In this document: positions 59,566-64,000 of the stretch, one piece after another | Layout: the number at the start of each line of letters is the position of its first letter | How positions within the stretch are numbered: the stretch's first letter is position 1 | Assembly: GCF_006861795.1 (NCBI RefSeq) | Contig: NZ_VDGH01000002.1 | Span: 248,001-312,000, forward strand | From: Psychrobacillus lasiicapitis | GTDB lineage: Bacteria > Bacillota > Bacilli > Bacillales_A > Planococcaceae | Direction of reading: 5' to 3' | Length of the DNA stretch: 64,000 bases | Program-made: the position numbers and the translations under genes | Notes under the pieces: model-generated | Databases searched by the model: none | What the model saw: the letters and a program-made list of their open reading frames with translations, nothing else | Told to the model about the DNA's origin: nothing

Positions 59566-59633
59566 AATCTTATACCTTTCTTTCTTTATGTATTTGTCGA
59601 TAACTTTATCAAAATTATGGCACTTGTAAAAGC

Positions 59634-59665
59634 GTCAGTTTAAAACAAAACTTAAAGGTCAGTTT
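59634..59665 (-). repeat. Direct repeat upstream of the ECF gene
   Basis: Two copies of AAACTGAC (minus strand; 59658-59665 and 59634-59641) are 24 bp apart, about 70-100 bp before the start. They may be a regulator site; no known consensus recognised. Confidence 0.35.
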
Positions 59666-59680
59666 TATAGTTATCCAATT

Positions 59681-59722
59681 AAAAAAACGAGGTATTCAAC
59701 AATTAATTTGTTGAATACCTCG
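59681..59722 (-). terminator. Rho-independent terminator after the CofE-like gene
   Basis: CGAGGTATTCAACA and its complement around a 7-nt centre form a 14-bp stem, with seven T following on the minus strand. Confidence 0.92.
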
Positions 59723-59746
59723 CCTATAACCAGTAATTTTAATATA

Positions 59747-60937
59747 TTATTTTGTATAGTTATCAAAATAACCTTGAATGAAGATAATTGGTGTTCCTTT
59801 GTCGCCACTTCCAGAAGTTAGATCAGATAAAGAGCCGATTAGGTCTGTCAGTTTTCTTGGAGTTGTTCCTTGTGCTTCCATTGCACCAACAAGGTCTTCA
59901 TCTTTATTTGTGATAAATTCTGAAATAGCCTGTTTCAGTTCTTCACCTCTTAAATCAGCAAAGTTATTATCCGCAAGGTATTTTAGCTTCACTTCGTTAG
60001 GTGTGCCGTCAAGTCCTGCTGTATATGCAGGGGATACAACTGGATCTGCAAGTTCCCAAATCTTACCGACTGGATCCTTGAATGCTCCATCACCGTATAC
60101 CATAACTTCTACATTTTTACCTGTTTTTTCTTTTAGTATTTGTTGTATATTATCAACAAGAGGTTGACAATTACGTGGGAAAAGTTTGACGCTATCTTCT
60201 GTTGATTTATTTGATCCAAGTAGACCGTATGCATCATTAAATCCACTACCATTAATAGATGTAGCTAAGATATCATCCAGGCCGTAGATTTTCTCTCCGC
60301 CATTTGCTTTTAAGATTCTTTTCGTTCTAAATCTTGTATGGATATCACATGTAAGAACATTTTTCGTGTAATCTAAAATTGTTTTCGCATTATTAGAGAA
60401 AATTACTTCACATTCCACGCCGAATTCTTCGATTAATGATTTATAATACTCAATATAATCGACTCCAGTAAACGTATGTTTAATATATCCAAAATGATCG
60501 CGGAATTGTTTTTCTGTTAGAACATCTGTCCAAGGATTTACTCCTTTTTCATCAAGTAAATCTATGTCCACCAAGTGATTGCCAACTTCGTCCGATGGAT
60601 AGCTTAGCATTAATACAACTTTTTTAGCACCTTTTGCTATACCGCGAAGGATGTTTGCAAAACGATTACGACTTAATATAGGAAAGATAACGCCAACTGT
60701 TTCCTCTCCAAATTTCGCTTCCACATCTTGTGCGATATGGTCAATCGTCGCATAGTTACCTTGCGCACGTGCAACGATGGATTCTGTTAACGTAACGATA
60801 TCTTTGTCTTGAATTGTAAATCCTTCTACCTCTGCAGCTTTTAATACGCTATCTACAACTATTTCTTCGATGTTATCTCCTTGATTGATGATAGGGCAAC
60901 GAAGTCCTCTTACAACTGTTCCTACAACTCTTTCCAA
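59747..60937 (-). CDS. Coenzyme F420-0:L-glutamate ligase-like (CofE family) protein
   Basis: A 396-residue protein recognised by RGLRCPIINQGDNI, VDSVLKAAEVEGF, ESIVARAQGNYAT, FPILSRNRFANIL and TSGSGDKGTPIIFIQGYFD. The N-terminal part has the F420-0 gamma-glutamyl ligase pattern, and highly similar proteins occur in many Firmicutes that have no F420. CofE joins glutamate to F420-0 with GTP; the Firmicute proteins are longer (about 390 versus 250 residues) and their real substrate is, to my knowledge, undetermined. Start is TTG at 60937 with AAGGAG upstream. A LysR gene diverges from it and an ECF S-component gene follows. Confidence 0.8.
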   Translation of the reverse strand: MERVVGTVVRGLRCPIINQGDNIEEIVVDSVLKAAEVEGFTIQDKDIVTLTESIVARAQGNYATIDHIAQDVEAKFGEETVGVIFPILSRNRFANILRGIAKGAKKVVLMLSYPSDEVGNHLVDIDLLDEKGVNPWTDVLTEKQFRDHFGYIKHTFTGVDYIEYYKSLIEEFGVECEVIFSNNAKTILDYTKNVLTCDIHTRFRTKRILKANGGEKIYGLDDILATSINGSGFNDAYGLLGSNKSTEDSVKLFPRNCQPLVDNIQQILKEKTGKNVEVMVYGDGAFKDPVGKIWELADPVVSPAYTAGLDGTPNEVKLKYLADNNFADLRGEELKQAISEFITNKDEDLVGAMEAQGTTPRKLTDLIGSLSDLTSGSGDKGTPIIFIQGYFDNYTK

Positions 60938-60994
60938 AATGATCGCTCCTTAATAAGCATAAAAAAATTATTTTAAAACCGTACCTACTTGTAC

Positions 60995-61049
60995 TATACA
61001 GGTTATTAATGGTATAAGTAAAATGAATATATCAAATAGCTGGTATAAG
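60995..61049. promoter_or_regulatory. Candidate LysR-type operator between the CofE-like gene and lysR
   Basis: TATAC (60995-60999) and GTATA (61012-61016) form an inverted repeat 12 bp apart, as in LysR boxes, and TGGTATAAG occurs twice (61010 and 61041). On the minus strand TTTACT-N18-TATAGT is a weak promoter for the CofE-like gene overlapping this box. Confidence 0.5.
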
Positions 61050-61059
61050 AGGTGCTTAT

Positions 61060-61950
61060 ATGGTTAGTAAATTAGATTTATATAAAGTGTTTTGGAAGGT
61101 TGCCCTAAGCAAAAGTTTTTCGAAGGCTGCAAAAGATCTCTATATGACACAGCCGGCTGTTAGCCAGTCCATCATGCAGCTAGAAAGAGAGCTAGATATC
61201 CGCCTTTTTAATAGAACACCAAAGGGGGTTTCTTTAACAAATGAAGGGGCTCTACTTTTTGAGTATGTTAGCTCTGCTTTGAATTTAATCGATGTTGGGG
61301 AAGAAAAGATGCTTGAATTTAAGCATTTAACTGCTGGGCAATTGACAATAGGGGTAGGAGATACCATTTCGAGGTATTATTTACTTCCCTATTTAGAAGC
61401 CTTTCATATGAAGTATCCGAATATAAAATTCAAGATTGAGAACGGTACGACACTAGAGCTTTGTTCGATGCTAAAATCAGGAGTAATCGATATTGCAATT
61501 TGTAATTTTCCGATCGAGGATACCACCTTAGAACAAATTCCATGTATTGATATACATGATGTTTTTGTTTGCGGAGAAAAATATAAAAGTCTATTCTCTC
61601 AACCAATAAGTCTAGATGAAGTAGTGAAACTTCCGCTCATATTGTTGGAACCCAGTTCGATTTCAAGAAAATACGTAGAGGATTATATATTTTCCAAAGG
61701 GATAAAGATAGCTCCGGAGTTTGAATTAGGCTCTCATGATTTATTATTAGAATTCGCTAAAATAAATTTAGGTATTGCATGTGTTACAAAAGAATTTTCG
61801 CAAGAGTATATAGAAAAAGGATTAGTATATGAAGTGCCGTTAGTAGAAGAAATACCTAAGAGAAGTGTTGGTGTATGTTTTTTAAAGAGTGTGTCCTTGT
61901 CTCAAGCGTCCAAAAAGTTTGTTGAGATTATAGAAAATGGGCAAGCTTAA
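61060..61950 (+). CDS. LysR-family transcriptional regulator
   Basis: A 296-residue regulator: N-terminal helix-turn-helix (KSFSKAAKDLYMTQPAVSQS, about residues 18-37), linker helix and two-lobed effector domain starting at GQLTIGVGDTISRYYLLPYL. It is divergent from the CofE-like gene, the classic arrangement for a LysR activator and its target, so it probably controls the CofE-like/ECF unit in response to an unknown small molecule. AGAGGTGC precedes the ATG. Confidence 0.93.
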   Translation: MVSKLDLYKVFWKVALSKSFSKAAKDLYMTQPAVSQSIMQLERELDIRLFNRTPKGVSLTNEGALLFEYVSSALNLIDVGEEKMLEFKHLTAGQLTIGVGDTISRYYLLPYLEAFHMKYPNIKFKIENGTTLELCSMLKSGVIDIAICNFPIEDTTLEQIPCIDIHDVFVCGEKYKSLFSQPISLDEVVKLPLILLEPSSISRKYVEDYIFSKGIKIAPEFELGSHDLLLEFAKINLGIACVTKEFSQEYIEKGLVYEVPLVEEIPKRSVGVCFLKSVSLSQASKKFVEIIENGQA

Positions 61951-61970
61951 TGAGTCGAGGAAGTGAATGA

Positions 61971-61996
61971 GCTATCAAACTTAATTGTTTGATAGC
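61971..61996. terminator. Hairpin between lysR and the DUF421 gene
   Basis: GCTATCAAAC-ttaatt-GTTTGATAGC, 10-bp perfect stem between convergent genes. Confidence 0.8.
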
Positions 61997-62001
61997 CTAT
62001 T

Positions 62002-62676
62002 TTACTTATAAACCTTAATAAAAAATCCTTCTGTTTCGGACCAATCGCAATAGGCGATGTTTTGGAGATTAGTATACCCTTGTTCAGATAGATTGGTTAT
62101 TAACCATGTTCGATCTTTTCCGACTGAGGTTAATATATCATCCTTCACTTCACCTTCATCGATCAATAGAGCAGTCGGTTCTTGATCATTTGCATCAGTC
62201 TTAACATCTCCATTTTTAACTGGTTCATAATCCACATATTTATTGATCGTTACATCTCCTCCAGGCTCTAGAAATAGATCGCGTACTTCACGAAGAGAGA
62301 AGACACCTTGTTTTCTTAGAGCGGAACGAAGTTGTTCCATTTCGAGATTATGCTTATTAAATTTCTTCATGTCTAACTCACCTTTATTTATCAGCTGAAC
62401 GGGTTCTCCTTTTAGTAGTATACGAACAGGGTTCCATTGTTTGGCTGCTTTTTCAATTAGAAATATGAGGACTGCCCACAAAGCGATTGCAAACAGAAAA
62501 TGAGTGATTTTTATTTTCTCGTCAAATAAACTTTCTTCTAGTATTCCACCAAGTACGAGTGTATAAATAAAATCATAAGGTGTCAGTTGGGCAAGCTCTT
62601 TTTTACCAAGAAGGCGGATAACAACCATTAATGCGGCAAGTCCGACTGTAAGTTTCACTAATGTATCTAAATACAC
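62002..62676 (-). CDS. DUF421 (YetF-like) membrane protein
   Basis: A 224-residue protein with three N-terminal membrane helices (about 5-24, 33-52 and 58-78) and two small cytoplasmic DUF421 modules: VRILLKGEPVQLINKGELD then LEMEQLRSALRKQGVFSLREV. B. subtilis has several homologues (YetF, YdfR, YrbG, YkjA), some in spores; YetF-type proteins are thought to sit in the membrane with cytoplasmic beta domains. Function not known. Start is GTG at 62676 with GGAGGAGAT upstream. Confidence 0.87.
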   Translation of the reverse strand: MYLDTLVKLTVGLAALMVVIRLLGKKELAQLTPYDFIYTLVLGGILEESLFDEKIKITHFLFAIALWAVLIFLIEKAAKQWNPVRILLKGEPVQLINKGELDMKKFNKHNLEMEQLRSALRKQGVFSLREVRDLFLEPGGDVTINKYVDYEPVKNGDVKTDANDQEPTALLIDEGEVKDDILTSVGKDRTWLITNLSEQGYTNLQNIAYCDWSETEGFFIKVYK

Positions 62677-62699
62677 GTAAGATCTCCTCCATTCGGATA

Positions 62700-62715
62700 G
62701 TATACAATGGTATAC
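62700..62715. promoter_or_regulatory. Perfect palindrome upstream of the DUF421 gene
   Basis: GTATAC-aatg-GTATAC, in the 160-bp gap shared with the divergent hprK-like gene. Could be an operator; no known regulator consensus recognised. Confidence 0.35.
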
Positions 62716-62836
62716 CCTCTTTCTTTTCTAAGTAAGCACTTGTTTATTATTCATGTTTTGTACACTTGTTAAGTATACTTTAATGAGGTATTATAACTAA
62801 TATTTAACGGGGAATTTAGAAGGCGAGAGAGATAAT

Positions 62837-63754
62837 ATGAAAATCATAACAGTTGAAAATATTGTCCGTACATTTTCATTTGATGTGTTAACAGGACAGG
62901 ATCAGTTACATCGTGTACTGAAAAAATCGAAAGTTCGTCGACCTGGACTCGAATTTATGGATAAATTCGATTTTATTGCGACTGAACATGTCCAAATTTT
63001 AGGGAAAAATGAAATAAATTATTTACATACACTTTCAGATCAAGAATGTAAATTACGTATCGGTAACATTGTTCAATATAATCCACCATGTATTATCATC
63101 ACATCCAATCAAGATGAACCACTCGGATTAATCCAATATTGTGTGGAAAAAAAGATTCCAGTATTGCGTACCCATGACTCAACAAGCGAGGTAAGTGCAA
63201 AATTAGATGCTTATGTGGTAAAAGCAATGGCAGAAGAAATCGCAATCCACGGTGTTTGTGTGAATGTAGCTGGAATTGGTATTTTGTTGCGCGGTAAATC
63301 AGGCGTCGGAAAAAGTGAAACTGCCCATATATTGATCGGTCGCGGACATCGTTTAGTAGCAGATGATATTGTCGTTTTGAAAAAGCTAAGCCCACAAACA
63401 TTGCTAGGCTCGCATAATGAAAAAAACAAAGAATTTCTTGCTTTACGAAGTATTGGCTTATTAAATGTCGTGCGGTTATACGGAAGAGCTGCATTCCAAG
63501 ATGAAACAAGGATTGCGCTAGATATTGAGTTAACCAAATGGGAGGATAATACACTTAATAACGAACTAGAATTAGCAACGAAATTCACGGAATATATGGG
63601 TGTCCAAATTCCACATATCCAAATTCAATTACAGCCAGGTCGAGATGTTGCCGGTTTAATAGAAGCGGCGGCAAATAACTGGTATTTGAAGCAGCAAGGC
63701 TATAGTGCAGCGGAAGAATTCGTGAAACGGCTGGAGCAGGATTTTGACCAGTGA
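62837..63754 (+). CDS. HPr kinase/phosphorylase paralogue, divergent
   Basis: A 305-residue HprK-family protein. The P-loop GKSGVGKS is at 153-160, catalytic His138 is in AIHGV, and RGHRLVADD (169-177) ends in the conserved Asp pair. The C-terminal motif PGRDVAGLIEAAANN is present. But the family signature EIRGLGIINV appears as ALRSIGLLNV (202-211), so its conserved Glu is Ala. No lgt or ppaX follows, unlike the canonical hprK locus of Bacilli. It probably phosphorylates HPr or a related carrier at serine, but this and its coexistence with a canonical hprK elsewhere are inference. Confidence 0.82.
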   Translation: MKIITVENIVRTFSFDVLTGQDQLHRVLKKSKVRRPGLEFMDKFDFIATEHVQILGKNEINYLHTLSDQECKLRIGNIVQYNPPCIIITSNQDEPLGLIQYCVEKKIPVLRTHDSTSEVSAKLDAYVVKAMAEEIAIHGVCVNVAGIGILLRGKSGVGKSETAHILIGRGHRLVADDIVVLKKLSPQTLLGSHNEKNKEFLALRSIGLLNVVRLYGRAAFQDETRIALDIELTKWEDNTLNNELELATKFTEYMGVQIPHIQIQLQPGRDVAGLIEAAANNWYLKQQGYSAAEEFVKRLEQDFDQ

Positions 63755-63811
63755 AATAAATCTATCATTAATAGGGTAGGAGTTTTAAGGAAAAGTTAAT
63801 CAATTCTTTTT

Positions 63812-63850
63812 AATACGGGACATCCTCAAAAGTGGAGGGTGTCCCGTATT
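63812..63850. terminator. Bidirectional terminator between the hprK-like and tldE genes
   Basis: AATACGGGACA and TGTCCCGTATT with an inner CCTC/GAGG stem; separates convergent genes. Confidence 0.92.
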
Positions 63851-63854
63851 TTAC

Positions 63855-64000
63855 TTAATCAACTGTAACAGAGAGTTCTTTTACTCGTAATGACGGAGAA
63901 CCGTAACCGCCTGGACGGAAATGTAAATCGGATCCAATCTCTTCAATATCGTTTATAAGGTCGAAGAAGTTACCGGCGATTGTCATCTGTTTTACAGGAG
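63855..64000 (-). CDS. TldE/PmbA-family metallopeptidase, C-terminal end only
   Basis: The last 47 residues of a gene that continues beyond the window. MTIAGNFFDLINDIEEIGSD and GSPSLRVKELSV match the conserved C-terminus of the TldD/TldE (PmbA) family, where the last strand carries the G-S-P motif. TldD/E proteins act as paired unfolded-peptide proteases. Because TldD and TldE share this end, the choice of TldE is a guess. It converges on the hprK-like gene. Confidence 0.7.
   Translation of the reverse strand, partial: PVKQMTIAGNFFDLINDIEEIGSDLHFRPGGYGSPSLRVKELSVTVD

Noticed and set aside
59747-60937. A genuine F420 biosynthesis locus
   Set aside because: Only a CofE-like gene is present; no cofC, cofD, cofG or cofH homologue is in the window, and the protein is much longer than typical CofE.

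Overview
The window is about 64 kb of low-GC Firmicute chromosome. Gene order (rsmD-coaD-ylbJ-sepM-tmcAL-yceD-rpmF, then mraZ to divIVA, ileS, lspA, rluD and the pyr operon) matches the main division and cell-wall region of Bacillus subtilis. Sporulation genes (spoVD, spoVE, spoIIGA, sigE, sigG, a shortened ylbJ, an rsfA-like gene) mark a spore former. The low GC, the intergenic repeat families and the gene content suggest the Planococcaceae/Caryophanaceae (Psychrobacillus/Lysinibacillus/Sporosarcina type); the genus is inference only.

Layout: 1-6.5 kb holds housekeeping genes (rRNA methylation, CoA synthesis, tRNA acetylation, ribosomal protein L32). 7.2-10.7 kb is an acyl-CoA island: an enoyl-CoA hydratase-fold enzyme, an rsfA-like regulator, a stand-alone biotin carrier and a carboxyltransferase. 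11-14 kb has panE, a DUF3397 gene and bshC. 14.2-36.2 kb is the division/cell-wall/sporulation cluster from mraZ to divIVA; it lacks murE, murG and murB at the places where B. subtilis carries them. ileS follows behind a T-box, then lspA and rluD. 41.4-53.2 kb is a complete de novo pyrimidine operon (pyrR-pyrP-pyrB-pyrC-carA-carB-pyrK-pyrD-pyrF-pyrE) with two PyrR-type attenuators rather than the three of B. subtilis. 53.5-64 kb is accessory: a small membrane protein, a MarR/quinone-oxidoreductase pair with a visible operator, an ABC exporter with a two-component system behind a possible attenuator, an ECF S-component next to a CofE-like ligase and a LysR regulator, a DUF421 membrane protein, a divergent HPr kinase paralogue and the end of a TldE/PmbA-family gene.

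The gaps are dominated by non-coding repeats. Family A is a composite inverted-repeat element of about 460-590 bp (four copies), one copy bounded by 25-bp perfect inverted termini. Two of its centres, and one solo copy, carry 9-bp motifs at a 20-21-bp pitch. Family B, about 100-230 bp (five copies), lies inside transcription units just before start codons. Other points of interest are spoVE and spoVD genes without a normal start codon after their Shine-Dalgarno sequence, an 11-residue tandem duplication at the PyrB N-terminus, a long hairpin between mraZ and rsmH, and the CofE-like/ECF/LysR locus in a lineage not known to make F420.
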